This document shows positions 1-6,990 of a DNA stretch of 20,293 bases, piece by piece (the first letter of the stretch is position 1; every line of letters begins with the position of its first letter). The notes beneath the pieces are model-generated. The model was not told the DNA's origin. It did no database searches and saw only the letters and a program-made list of their open reading frames with translations. Source of the stretch: JBBSHJ01 sp038253135 (GTDB taxonomy: Bacteria > Actinomycetota > Actinomycetes > Mycobacteriales > QHCD01). The stretch spans positions 1-20,293 of the forward strand of contig JBBSHJ010000055.1 of NCBI GenBank assembly GCA_038253135.1, in the 5' to 3' direction. Made by a program: the position numbers and the translations under genes.

Positions 1-78
1 ACGCGACTGGTCGGCTTTGCGAGTGTACGCAGGTGGCCGCACACTCTCCAATCCGAGCATCATGCAACCATTGAGCCC

Positions 79-1314
79 ATGGCTGCAGCTGGTTTCTCGT
101 CCGGCGCCGCATCGCCGCGCCCACGCCTGGCGGCCCGCATCGGCGGGATCGCGCCCTCGGCCACCCTGGCCGTCGACACCAAGCTCAAGGAGCTCAAGGC
201 GTCGGGACGCCCGGCGATCGGTTTCGGCATCGGTGAGCCCGACTTCCCCACCCCCGACTACATCGTCGAGGCGGCGGCCAAGGCGTGCCACGATCCCCGC
301 AACCACAAGTACACGCCTGCGGGCGGCCTGCCCGAGCTGCGGTCCGCGATCGCGGAGAAGACCAAGCGCGACTCCGGGTACGACGTCACGGCGGCTCAGG
401 TCCTCGTGACCAACGGGGCCAAGCACGCCGTCTACAACGCCTTCGCCGCGATCATCGACCCTGGCGACGAGGTGCTGCTCCCGGCGCCGTACTGGACGAC
501 GTACCCGGAGTCGATCAGGCTCGCGGGCGGCGTACCGGTCGAGGTGCTGACCGACGAGTCCACCGGATACCTCGCCGGCGTCGAGGCGCTCGAGTCGGCG
601 CGCACGCCCAGGACCAAGGCGCTGCTCTTCTGCTCGCCGTCCAACCCGACCGGCGCGGTCTACGCGCCGGGGCAGGTCGAGGCGATCGGGCGCTGGGCCG
701 CCGAGCACGACCTCTGGGTCATCGCCGACGAGATCTACGAGCACCTCGTCTATGGCGACGCGGAGCACGTGTCGATGCCGGTCGTCTGCCCGGAGATCGC
801 CGATCGCTGCATCGTCGTCAACGGCGTCGCCAAGACCTACGCGATGACCGGCTGGCGGGTCGGCTGGATGATCGGCCCCACCGACGTGGTGAAGGCGACG
901 ACCAACTTCCAGTCGCACTCCACCTCCAATGTGGCCAATGTGGCCCAGGTGGCCGCGCTCACCGCGGTCTCCGGTGATCTTTCCGCCGTGGCCGAGATGC
1001 GGACCGCCTTCGACCGGCGCCGACGAACGATCGTGTCGATGCTGCGCGGGATCGACGGCGTCGATTGCCCGGAACCGGACGGCGCGTTCTACGTCTACCC
1101 GTCGGTCAAGGGCCTGCTCGGCCGCCCGCTCGCCGGCCGGACCGCCGAGAGCTCACTCGAGCTCGCCGACCTGGTGCTCGACACGGTGGAGGTCGCGCTG
1201 GTGCCGGGCGAGGCGTTCGGTACGCCGGGTTACGTGCGGCTGTCCTACGCGCTGTCCGACGCGGACCTCGCCGAGGGCATCGGCCGGATCCAGCAGCTGG
1301 TTGCCGCCGGCTGA
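79..1314 (+). CDS. aspC: AspC-type PLP-dependent aminotransferase (fold type I)
   Basis: A 411-residue class I/II aminotransferase, most likely aspartate:2-oxoglutarate aminotransferase acting in the cytoplasm. Visible family marks are the GEPDFPTPD segment near residues 52-60, SPSNPTG at 186-192 (cofactor-contacting Asn189), ADEIY at 216-220 (Asp217, Tyr220), the Schiff-base lysine Lys252 in AKTYAMTGWRVGW, and the substrate-carboxylate Arg387 in YVRLSY. Length is normal for the subfamily. The ATG at 79 leaves about 25 residues before the conserved ARIGGIAPSATL stretch, as in actinobacterial homologues, but no clear Shine-Dalgarno precedes it. In many actinomycetes this gene sits next to secE/nusG, so the missing left flank probably holds secE; that is inference. 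It converges with the M1 peptidase gene. Exact substrate (Asp, prephenate, Ala) cannot be fixed from sequence alone. Confidence 0.93.
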   Translation: MAAAGFSSGAASPRPRLAARIGGIAPSATLAVDTKLKELKASGRPAIGFGIGEPDFPTPDYIVEAAAKACHDPRNHKYTPAGGLPELRSAIAEKTKRDSGYDVTAAQVLVTNGAKHAVYNAFAAIIDPGDEVLLPAPYWTTYPESIRLAGGVPVEVLTDESTGYLAGVEALESARTPRTKALLFCSPSNPTGAVYAPGQVEAIGRWAAEHDLWVIADEIYEHLVYGDAEHVSMPVVCPEIADRCIVVNGVAKTYAMTGWRVGWMIGPTDVVKATTNFQSHSTSNVANVAQVAALTAVSGDLSAVAEMRTAFDRRRRTIVSMLRGIDGVDCPEPDGAFYVYPSVKGLLGRPLAGRTAESSLELADLVLDTVEVALVPGEAFGTPGYVRLSYALSDADLAEGIGRIQQLVAAG

Positions 1315-1351
1315 TCGCCGGCCAGACGTTCCTGCCGACCGCCACGCAGGG

Positions 1352-1374
1352 TCTCGCGCCCATAGCGCGCGAGA
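1352..1374. terminator. Stem-loop in the convergent gap
   Basis: An 8-bp perfect inverted repeat, TCTCGCGC at 1352-1359 and GCGCGAGA at 1367-1374, with a 7-base loop. It lies in the 120-base gap where the aminotransferase (+) and M1 peptidase (-) genes converge. There is no T-tract, so it would be a GC-rich hairpin that may end transcription from both sides. Position and symmetry support the call; function is inferred. Confidence 0.5.
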
Positions 1375-1434
1375 GATCACGCGGCTGGCACCGCCGCGAT
1401 CTTCGCTGTGTCCCGACGACCCACCACCGCTCTG

Positions 1435-2886
1435 CTACGAGATGGCGCCGGCCTTCCGGAATACCGCCAGTGCCGCCGGCAGCTGCGCGAAGGCCGCGGC
1501 GACATCCCGCGGTCGGGCGATCTTCCACGCCTCGGCGCGGACATAGCAGCGCAGCGCGGTGTCGAACCTCGCCGAGCCGGCCGCCGCCCGCGCCGCGGCG
1601 AGCATGGCCGCGCCCTTGGCGTAGACCACCGGTTCGTATTCGTCGCGGTGCTGCTGCCAGTAGGACATCGGCGCGCCGACCGGTCCCGGGATCTTGAGAT
1701 CCTTCGGGGCCAGCTCGTCGCCGATGACCTGCTGTGCGTACGTCGCGAAGGCTTCGTCCAGCCACGGATCGCGGGCCTGCGCGTCGCCGACCATGCCGTA
1801 GAAATACTGGTGCGCGATCTCGTGCGCTTCCAGCCGTGGGCTCGGCCCGGCGATCAGGGTCACGCCGGGGTATTCGATGCCCCCGTTGAAGGAATCCACC
1901 ATCGCGATGGCCAGCGTCGGATAGGGAAACGGCCCGTACGTCTTCCCCAGCGCCGACAGCGACTGCTCGGCGAACCCGAGGATCCGCGCGGCCAGCGTCC
2001 GGTTCCCGGCCGTCACGGTCACCGTCGTCGTGCCGACCCTGCGGGTCGCTTCGGTCATGACCCCGCTGGCGAAGACCGCGACGTCGCGGGCCGTCGCGGA
2101 GTCCGACGTCCAGGTGCGCCGCCCGCCGACGGGCTTCGATCCGGTGAAAGCCCCGGTGCCGACGAGGAAGAGGTCCGCCGGTGCGACGACGCTGATGCGC
2201 GTCCGGGCCGCCTCGCTGGTCGCGGTCTCGCCGGCCGCCGCACTCATCGGCTCCGTGCGCCAGCCCGCGCCCCGCTCCCACGCGAGCAACGGCTGCCCGC
2301 TCCCCCACCACGCCGTGGCGCCGGTGTGCCCGAACCGGTCGAAGGTGTCACCGCCGAGCGCGAGCGTGAAGGTCAGGTGGGCACGGACCGTCGTGCCCGC
2401 CGGTGACCGGTGCCGCAGCGGCAGCCGCAGCAGGCCGCCCTGGGAGGTGCGCACGGCGCCGGCCCGATCGAACCCGGGCCGCACGGCCGCGCCGTCGACC
2501 GTCACCCCGCCGACGCGGACCGAGCTCCGGGCCGCCGGGCCGGGCTGCCCTCCGGGACCGTTGTGCCCGGGGATCGACAGCGTCGGTTCGTTGGCGGTGA
2601 GCCGGAACACCAGCTCGCTGACCGGCAGGTCCGGGGTAAAGGTGACGCTCTCCGTGCCGGTCACCGTGGCCAGGTCGTCGGCGAGCGCGAAGTGCAGATC
2701 GACGACCGGGCGCTTCGGGTCGGGAGCGGCGTACGACGCCGGGCAGGTCGCCTTTGCGGGCGCACTCGTTCTGGCGACCGAAACCGTCTGGGATGGCGGG
2801 GATCCGGAATGGTGCGCGGGCGACGAGCAGCCGGCACCGAAGCTCAGCGCGGCGGCCGCAGCCATCCACCCGCTGCACCTGCGCAC
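1435..2886 (-). CDS. Secreted or lipoprotein M1-family zinc metallopeptidase
   Basis: A 483-residue gluzincin metallopeptidase of family M1 when started at GTG 2886. The zinc site is intact: HEIAH at residues 355-359 followed 18 residues later by Glu378. GGIEYPG at 335-341 corresponds to the GAMEN-type exopeptidase loop, and Tyr422 in EPVVYAKG matches the transition-state tyrosine. Residues 1-19 are a short basic/hydrophobic leader ending in GAGC (Cys20), a weak lipobox, then a Ser/Pro-rich spacer, so the enzyme probably sits outside the membrane. It is shorter than aminopeptidase N and has the beta-domain plus catalytic core only. The open frame continues upstream to 3102, but that part lies over the HadB gene in another frame. 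GTG 2886 falls 5 bases after the hadB stop, suggesting co-transcription. An ATG seven codons later is an alternative start. Confidence 0.85.
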   Translation of the reverse strand: MRRCSGWMAAAAALSFGAGCSSPAHHSGSPPSQTVSVARTSAPAKATCPASYAAPDPKRPVVDLHFALADDLATVTGTESVTFTPDLPVSELVFRLTANEPTLSIPGHNGPGGQPGPAARSSVRVGGVTVDGAAVRPGFDRAGAVRTSQGGLLRLPLRHRSPAGTTVRAHLTFTLALGGDTFDRFGHTGATAWWGSGQPLLAWERGAGWRTEPMSAAAGETATSEAARTRISVVAPADLFLVGTGAFTGSKPVGGRRTWTSDSATARDVAVFASGVMTEATRRVGTTTVTVTAGNRTLAARILGFAEQSLSALGKTYGPFPYPTLAIAMVDSFNGGIEYPGVTLIAGPSPRLEAHEIAHQYFYGMVGDAQARDPWLDEAFATYAQQVIGDELAPKDLKIPGPVGAPMSYWQQHRDEYEPVVYAKGAAMLAAARAAAGSARFDTALRCYVRAEAWKIARPRDVAAAFAQLPAALAVFRKAGAIS

Positions 2887-2891
2887 CGCGC

Positions 2892-3314
2892 CTACCGCGG
2901 CCGCACCGTCGCGCGGGCCGCGCCGAGCACCTTGTCGCCGCCGCAGGTGGCCGTCAGCGTCACGACCAACGTGCCGTCGTGGTTGCGCTTGGTCACCTTG
3001 CCGGTCACGCTCACCGTCGTACCGGCGTCGTCGTTGGGGACCACGACCGGCCGGGTGAAGCGCACCGAATACTCGACGACCGCGCCGGGATCGCCCGCCC
3101 ACTCGGTCACGACCCGACCGGCCAACGCCATCGTGAGCATGCCGTGCGCGATGACATCCGGCAGGCCTACGGCGCTCGCGACCCGCTCGTTCCAGTGGAT
3201 CGGGTTGAAATCCCCGGACGCACCGGCGTAGCGCACCAGCATCGCGCGGTCGACCGCGAAGGTCCGCTCCGGAAGCGTCGTACCGATCTCGGTGTCAGCC
3301 GACAGGCCGCTCAC
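2892..3314 (-). CDS. hadB: HadB-like MaoC dehydratase (catalytic subunit)
   Basis: A 140-residue hotdog-fold (R)-specific hydratase. The hydratase-2 signature is clear: YAGASGDFNPIHW with catalytic Asp36 and His41, then GLPDVIAHGMLTMA. In mycobacteria the HadA/HadB heterodimer dehydrates 3-hydroxyacyl-ACP in the FAS-II elongation cycle, with HadB supplying catalysis; outside mycolate producers the equivalent pair is present but less well studied. The start is GTG 3314, which overlaps the hadA stop (GTGA), so translation is probably coupled. No hadC follows; the next gene is the M1 peptidase. Assignment rests on motif, size and the rpmG-hadA-hadB order. Confidence 0.88.
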   Translation of the reverse strand: MSGLSADTEIGTTLPERTFAVDRAMLVRYAGASGDFNPIHWNERVASAVGLPDVIAHGMLTMALAGRVVTEWAGDPGAVVEYSVRFTRPVVVPNDDAGTTVSVTGKVTKRNHDGTLVVTLTATCGGDKVLGAARATVRPR

Positions 3315-3763
3315 GGCTCGCCGCCCGCGCGCACGACCAGAGTGGAGTACGCCGTGACGACGTGTTCGCCGTCCTCGGTGCGCACGTCGCCGCGGCTGGT
3401 GATTATGTCGTTGCCGGCGAGGCTCTTGAGGGCATCGATGGACACCTCGGTGACGAGCGTGTCGCCGGCGCGCACCGGCCGGGCCGCGACGAACTTCTGG
3501 TCGCCGTGAACGACCCGGGAGTAGTCGATGCGCAACTCGGGATCGTCGATGATCTGCTGCGACGCCGACAGTGTCAGCAGGATCGCGAAGGTGGGCGGCG
3601 CGATGACATCGGGATAGCCGAGCGCCCGCGCCGCGTCAGGTTCGCGGTACGCCGGGTCGGCATCGCCGATGGCGTCGGCGAACTCGCGGATCTTCTCGCG
3701 CGAGACGGTGTAGGGCGCGGTAGCGGGATAGCTCCGCCCGAGAAGGCTTTGCTCGATCGGCAC
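3311..3763 (-). CDS. hadA: HadA-like MaoC dehydratase (non-catalytic partner)
   Basis: A 150-residue hotdog protein resembling the N-terminal MaoC-like half found in HadA/HadC. It has the TVSREKIREFADAIGD start and GYPDVIAPPTFAI, the segment equivalent to the hydratase motif, but the Asp-x4-His catalytic pair is replaced (DADPAYREP), as expected of the substrate-binding subunit. It would pair with the HadB-like protein encoded next. The start is GTG 3763, 9 bases after the rpmG stop, so rpmG-hadA-hadB reads as one transcript. The conserved neighbourhood strongly supports the call. Confidence 0.87.
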   Translation of the reverse strand: MPIEQSLLGRSYPATAPYTVSREKIREFADAIGDADPAYREPDAARALGYPDVIAPPTFAILLTLSASQQIIDDPELRIDYSRVVHGDQKFVAARPVRAGDTLVTEVSIDALKSLAGNDIITSRGDVRTEDGEHVVTAYSTLVVRAGGEP

Positions 3764-3772
3764 GGCCGACCG

Positions 3773-3937
3773 TCAGCGGGTCTCGCGGTGCTCGGTGTGC
3801 CTGCGGCAGGACGGGCAGAACTTCTTCAGCTCGAGCCGGTTCGGGTCGTTCCGCCGGTTCTTCCGAGTGATGTAGTTGCGGTTCTTGCACTCCTGGCAGG
3901 CCAGTGTGATCTTCGGACGGACGTCAGTGGCTGCCAC
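3773..3937 (-). CDS. rpmG: 50S ribosomal protein L33, zinc-ribbon (C+) form
   Basis: A 54-residue protein (VAATDVRPKITLACQECKNR... to HRETR) that matches L33. Two CxxC pairs, Cys14/Cys17 and Cys41/Cys44, make it the zinc-binding form rather than the cysteine-free paralogue many actinomycetes induce on zinc starvation. The start is GTG 3937, with a GAAAGG ribosome-binding site about 9 bases upstream (near 3947-3952). The tRNA-Thr/tRNA-Met pair lies upstream and hadA downstream, the standard actinobacterial arrangement. The 195-base leader up to tRNA-Met holds a short tandem repeat but no gene. Confidence 0.95.
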   Translation of the reverse strand: MAATDVRPKITLACQECKNRNYITRKNRRNDPNRLELKKFCPSCRRHTEHRETR

Positions 3938-3949
3938 GGCGAATTGCCT

Positions 3950-3980
3950 TTCGGATGCTCAGTGCTTCGGATGCTCAGTG
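3950..3980. repeat. Tandem direct repeat in the rpmG leader
   Basis: Two adjacent copies of TTCGGATGCTCAGTG (3950-3964 and 3966-3980), separated by one C. The duplication lies directly upstream of the rpmG ribosome-binding site on the minus strand, so it is in the untranslated leader. It could be a slippage product or a duplicated regulatory site; the sequence does not decide. Confidence 0.75.
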
Positions 3981-4132
3981 GATGTCAGGGTGCTGGGGTC
4001 GAGAAAAGGTGCTGGGTCGGGATTTCCCGGCTCGTGCGCCGGTGCGAATGGCCGGGCCCGTTCGACGCGCGGGCCGACAGGCGAGGGTAGCCGACCCGGG
4101 TGGTCCGAGTCGACCCGCGGCGCACATGGCGG

Positions 4133-4206
4133 TAGCGGAGGCCGGATTTGAACCGGCGACACAGCGATTATGAGCCGCTTGCTCTGCCTGACTGAGCTAC
4201 TCCGCC
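4133..4206 (-). tRNA. tRNA-Met (anticodon CAT)
   Basis: Read on the minus strand, 74 bases fold as a cloverleaf: acceptor GGCGGAG with CTCCGCT (one G-U pair), D-arm GCTC...GAGC, anticodon loop CTCATAA with anticodon CAT, and T-arm CCGGTTCAAATCCGG. Discriminator A is at 4133 and CCA is not fully encoded. It lacks the three G-C pairs of initiator anticodon stems, so it is probably the elongator. It starts one base after tRNA-Thr ends. Confidence 0.95.
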
Positions 4207-4207
4207 G

Positions 4208-4280
4208 AGCCCCCTTACGGAATCGAACCGTAGACCTTCTCCTTACCATGGAGACGCTCTGCCGACTGAGCTAAGGGGGC
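4208..4280 (-). tRNA. tRNA-Thr (anticodon GGT)
   Basis: A 73-base cloverleaf on the minus strand: acceptor GCCCCCT with AGGGGGC, D-arm GCTC...GAGC, anticodon stem TCTCC/GGAGA around ATGGTAA (anticodon GGT, reading ACC/ACU), and T-arm ACGGTTCGATTCCGT. Discriminator T is at 4208; CCA is not encoded. It is first in the tRNA-Thr, tRNA-Met, rpmG, hadA, hadB transcript. Confidence 0.96.
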
Positions 4281-4316
4281 GCAGGCCCGCCTACGCGAGG
4301 ACGAGCTGCGCAGGCC

Positions 4317-4343
4317 AGCGTACACAAGCCCGGGCCGGTCGAA
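4317..4343 (-). promoter_or_regulatory. Candidate promoter of the tRNA-Thr/tRNA-Met/rpmG block
   Basis: On the minus strand TACGCT (4322-4317) fits the actinobacterial -10 pattern TAnnnT and lies 36 bases before tRNA-Thr. TTCGAC (4343-4338) is a partial -35 match but the spacer is only 15 bases, shorter than usual. Position is right for a stable-RNA promoter; the match is modest. Confidence 0.35.
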
Positions 4344-4375
4344 GAAACCAGCTTCGGGGGCCTGGCCACCGAGAC

Positions 4376-4438
4376 ACCCTGGTTCGCAGATGCCACGCTG
4401 GCACGTTTCAGGGTATGCCGCGTGCCGGTGCGAACCCT
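4376..4438. promoter_or_regulatory. Nested inverted repeats upstream of the repeat-protein gene
   Basis: Three symmetrical elements overlap here: an outer perfect 8-bp inverted repeat GGTTCGCA (4381-4388) / TGCGAACC (4429-4436); an inner hairpin TGCCA-CGC-TGGCA (4391-4403); and ACCCT (4376-4380) that can pair with AGGGT (4410-4414), which can instead pair with ACCCT (4434-4438). The pairings exclude each other in part. It lies 72 bases before the ATG at 4510, so it could be a cruciform operator or a folded leader, depending on where transcription starts. Confidence 0.4.
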
Positions 4439-4509
4439 AGATTCGAGGCCAACGGCAGCCGGTGAGTCTCCGGCCCCGACGGTGAGCGAAGGCAGAAGGC
4501 GGTTCAGGC

Positions 4510-5610
4510 ATGGTGATCCACGACGGCTCGTTCGAGACCGATGACTGCACCGATCACGGCGGCGAGCACGACAGCCTCACCGCCGATCCGCTGACCCAGG
4601 ACTCCCTGACCCAGGACTCCCTGACCCACGACCCCCTGACCCACGACCCTTTGACCCATGACTCTCTTACGTGGGGCACCGGCGACTCGTCGAGCACCGA
4701 CAGCACCGGCGACGGCGGCATCGGGGGCTCCGGTTCCACCGACAGCACCGACACCACGGGCGGCTCGGGCACACCGGGATCGGCCGGCACGATCACGGTC
4801 GAGGCCGGCGGCGAGACCCGCACCGTCGATGCGAACATCGATCTCAATCAGGACGGCACGCCGGACGCCGGTGTCGTCTCCGAGAACGGCGCGCAGATCC
4901 TCCTCATCGACTCCGATGGGGACCACCATGCCGACGCCGCCGTCGAATTCAAGGACGGCCACGTCGTCGCCGAGTCCGAACGAGGCAGCGACGGGCAGTG
5001 GCACTCGAGCGGCTCCGGGAGCACCGGCTCCGGTACCGACAGCACCAGTACCACCGGGACGGACAGCACTGGCACCAACGGTCCGGACACCACGGGCACG
5101 GACACCACGGGCGCGGACACCACCGGGACGGGCACCGCCGGCACCGATGTCAGCCCGGTGCCGAGCCCCGGAGAGCTCTCGATCAACCTCAACGGCACGC
5201 ACTACGACGCGCCCGCGGCGTACGACGCCGACGGCGACGGCAGGCCGGACACGGCGGTCGTCGTCGACAGCGATTCCGGCCTCACCTACGTCTTCGTCGA
5301 CACCGACGGCGACGGGACGGCCGACCACGCCGCAGCGTACGGCTCGGACGGCAAGGTGCAGGTGACCGCCGGGAGTTCGGACGGCAGCACCTGGACCGAG
5401 GACCGCACGATCGACACGAACTTCCCGTCGACCCTGCCATCCGGCGCGGTCGGCACCAGCCTCAACGACCTGCCGAGCACCCCTGAAACCACAAGCGAAG
5501 GCACCGCCGCCAACGGCACCTCCGGCAGCGGCGCATCGGGTATGGGCACCACCGGAAGCACCGGCTCGTACGTGGTCGACCCGCAGACCGGGCAGTGGAC
5601 CGGCAACTGA
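4510..5610 (+). CDS. Acidic repeat protein with two DxDxDG-bearing modules (DUF6802-like)
   Basis: A 366-residue, very acidic, Thr/Ser/Gly/Asp-rich protein of unknown function. Residues 21-55 are seven pentapeptides of the form D-[S/P]-L-T-x. Two similar modules follow, about 94-165 and 223-296, each with two acidic loops of calcium-binding look: DLNQDGTPD (111-119) and DSDGDHHAD (134-142), then DADGDGRPD (239-247) and DTDGDGTAD (264-272). Each module ends in a [S/T]DGxxW segment. A GTDTTG-type linker (166-213) joins them, and a Gly/Ser/Thr tail ends in VVDPQTGQWTGN. No signal peptide or membrane segment is visible, so cytoplasmic placement or non-classical export are both open. The modules resemble what I recall as DUF6802 in actinomycetes. 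The start has AGAAGG about 11 bases upstream. It is monocistronic, with its own terminator. Confidence 0.8.
   Translation: MVIHDGSFETDDCTDHGGEHDSLTADPLTQDSLTQDSLTHDPLTHDPLTHDSLTWGTGDSSSTDSTGDGGIGGSGSTDSTDTTGGSGTPGSAGTITVEAGGETRTVDANIDLNQDGTPDAGVVSENGAQILLIDSDGDHHADAAVEFKDGHVVAESERGSDGQWHSSGSGSTGSGTDSTSTTGTDSTGTNGPDTTGTDTTGADTTGTGTAGTDVSPVPSPGELSINLNGTHYDAPAAYDADGDGRPDTAVVVDSDSGLTYVFVDTDGDGTADHAAAYGSDGKVQVTAGSSDGSTWTEDRTIDTNFPSTLPSGAVGTSLNDLPSTPETTSEGTAANGTSGSGASGMGTTGSTGSYVVDPQTGQWTGN
4570..4674 (+). repeat. Seven in-frame 15-bp tandem repeats
   Basis: Seven consecutive 15-base units, consensus close to GACCCACGACTCCCT in offset frame, encode the pentapeptides DSLTA, DPLTQ, DSLTQ, DSLTH, DPLTH, DPLTH and DSLTW. 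The central units are nearly identical at DNA level, so copy number could change by slippage without breaking the frame. Confidence 0.88.
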
Positions 5611-5622
5611 CCGACGAGCGCT

Positions 5623-5657
5623 AACGGCGGCTCGGACATCTCGGTCCGCCGCCGTTT
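5623..5657 (+). terminator. Strong hairpin terminator after the repeat-protein gene
   Basis: AACGGCGGC (5623-5631) pairs perfectly with GCCGCCGTT (5648-5656), and GGAC (5634-5637) pairs with GTCC (5644-5647) inside it, leaving a 2-base bulge and a 6-base loop. It starts 12 bases after the stop codon at 5610 and lies between the repeat-protein gene (+) and tRNA-Tyr (-), so it may serve both strands. Only a short T run follows. Confidence 0.75.
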
Positions 5658-5685
5658 GCGCGCGCTGACGGGTGCCGCAATGGTG

Positions 5686-5767
5686 TGGCAGGTGTTGGGT
5701 TCGAACCAACGTAGGCTGAGCCGACGGTTTTACAGACCGCTCCCTTTGACCACTCGGGCAACCTGCC
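5686..5767 (-). tRNA. tRNA-Tyr (anticodon GTA)
   Basis: An 82-base class II tRNA on the minus strand: acceptor GGCAGGT / ACCTGCC, D-region GCCCGAGTGGTCAAAGGG, anticodon loop CTGTAAA with anticodon GTA, a long variable arm (GTCGGCTCAGCCTAC), and T-arm GTTGGTTCGAACCCAAC. Discriminator A is at 5686. The downstream CAC is not a CCA end. A tRNA-Tyr near yajQ and the tRNA-Thr/Met/rpmG block is common in actinomycetes. Confidence 0.95.
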
Positions 5768-5900
5768 GTGTCGACGCTGAGCACGTCGCCACGAGAGGAT
5801 AACCGACGCCGGGCAAGGGGATCGAACCCGGTCGGCGCACCATCCCGGCCGCCGCGAGCGGATCCGGCGGCATCGGGACGCGCGAACGAGAGGAGCACCC

Positions 5901-6392
5901 GTGGCCAATCCGTCGTTCGACATCGTCAGCAAGGTCGAGCACCAGGAGGTCGACAACGCGCTGCGGCAGACGAGCAAGGAGATCCTGCAGCGTTACGACT
6001 TCCGCGGCGTCGATGCGTCCATCGAATGGACGGGCGATGACGCCGTCACCTTGCGCGCCGAGACCGAGGAGCGGATCAAGGCGGCGTACGACGTCTTTAC
6101 TACAAAGCTGGTGCACCGCAGCGTGTCCCTGAAGAACATCGACCCTGGCGAGCCGATCCACTCGGGCAAGTCCTATCGGATGGTCGTGGCCATCAAGCAG
6201 GGCATCGACAGCGACGCCGCGCGCAAGATCGCCAAAGCAATCCGTGATGAGGGCCCGAAGGGTGTGCAGGCGCAGATCCAGGGCGATCAGCTCCGCGTCA
6301 CCGGCAAGAAGAAGGACGACCTGCAGGATGTGATCGCCCTGGTCAAGGAGAACGACTTCGGCCTCGCGCTGCAGTTCACCAACTACCGCTGA
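5901..6392 (+). CDS. yajQ: YajQ-family nucleotide-binding protein (DUF520)
   Basis: A 163-residue YajQ homologue of standard length, from MANPSFDIVSKVEHQEVDNA to the C-terminal FGLALQFTNYR. Family landmarks are QRYDFRG near residues 30-36, the KLVHRSVSLKN segment, and KDDLQDVIALVKENDFG. It has two ferredoxin-like domains. YajQ proteins bind nucleotides, and a cyclic-di-GMP-binding role is reported in some proteobacteria; its role in actinomycetes is not settled. The start is GTG 5901 with GAGAGGAG a few bases upstream. It is divergent from tRNA-Tyr and convergent with the RelA/SpoT-like fragment, 18 bases away. Confidence 0.95.
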   Translation: MANPSFDIVSKVEHQEVDNALRQTSKEILQRYDFRGVDASIEWTGDDAVTLRAETEERIKAAYDVFTTKLVHRSVSLKNIDPGEPIHSGKSYRMVVAIKQGIDSDAARKIAKAIRDEGPKGVQAQIQGDQLRVTGKKKDDLQDVIALVKENDFGLALQFTNYR

Positions 6393-6410
6393 TCCCGCGC
6401 GTTGCGCACC

Positions 6411-6770
6411 TCAGGCCGTTGGAGTCAGTCGCAACTGCGAGTCCGCAGAACTGCCGTCGGACCGATCCGAGACCACGTCGCGAATCAGATCCGTGGCCGC
6501 CGTCCTGGTTGCGGTCTCGCGACCGAGCTTGTCGAGGATCGGATGGCGACGCTTCAATCGTTGCGTTATCGCGGCCCGTACCCGAGCAGTCCGAGGCCGG
6601 GATCTCAGGCCGTTGTTCGCGCTGAGCAAGGGCTCGTAGTGTGCCCGGCGCCAAGCCTCCATCGTGTCCAACGCTAGGACGACCGCCTCCTCGTCGTTCA
6701 ATGCTCCACGCATGTACTTGCGAAGTATGCTCCCAGCCTTCTTGACTTGGCTCTTACTGGGGACGTCCAC
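6411..6770 (-). pseudogene. Truncated RelA/SpoT-domain protein (N-terminal fragment)
   Basis: A 119-residue frame from GTG 6770, with GAGGA about 7 bases upstream. Residues 1-85 follow the N-terminal helical region of small RelA/SpoT-domain proteins: SKSQVKKAG, then AWRRAHYEPL, and TQRLKRRHPILDKLGRE. In intact relatives the next block is an MxLSRMQDIGGCRAV-like start of the pyrophosphokinase domain; here the frame turns into a Ser/Asp/Arg-rich tail and stops at 6411, and no continuation is visible in other frames before yajQ. It could not make (p)ppGpp. Codon use is clearly less G/C-biased than in yajQ or rmlA (CTA, ATA, TTG, AGA, CAA appear), which suggests transfer. It could be a decayed alarmone synthetase or a toxSAS/CapRel-type toxin remnant. 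Family recognition is from memory of the motif order. Confidence 0.6.
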
Positions 6771-6990
6771 GGAAGGTTCCTCAGGACGGCCACTGACAAC
6801 CATCCGATGTCGATCAGATGGCCGCTGTTGGCGGAATCGCTGATCGGCGCAGGTCCGCGACGAGTCGTTGGAGAGTCCACACCGTGCCCATGGGAGACCA
6901 CTCACGACCACCAGTTGACCCGGCTGCGCCCGCTTCGGGAGGGCTCACTGGCCGAAGCTCGCGCGCAGCGGCCGAGTTTGCCAATTACCT

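Noticed and set aside
1..78. tRNA-Trp or secE at the left edge, as expected from conserved gene order
   Set aside because: No cloverleaf or SecE-like frame is visible in these 78 bases; only a weak TTGCGA/CACACT promoter-like pair is seen.
2887..3102. N-terminal extension of the M1 peptidase
   Set aside because: It lies over hadB in another frame and has no coding character; GTG 2886 gives a normal lipoprotein-type leader.
4570..4674. Regular 15-bp repeats as a CRISPR-like array
   Set aside because: The units are contiguous with no spacers and encode an in-frame pentapeptide.
4504..5898. 464-residue minus-strand frame opposite the repeat-protein gene
   Set aside because: It runs through tRNA-Tyr and the hairpin, and its Val/Gly/Arg repeats are the mirror of the plus-strand repeats. 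The plus frame has the DxDxDG modules and a start with a ribosome-binding site.
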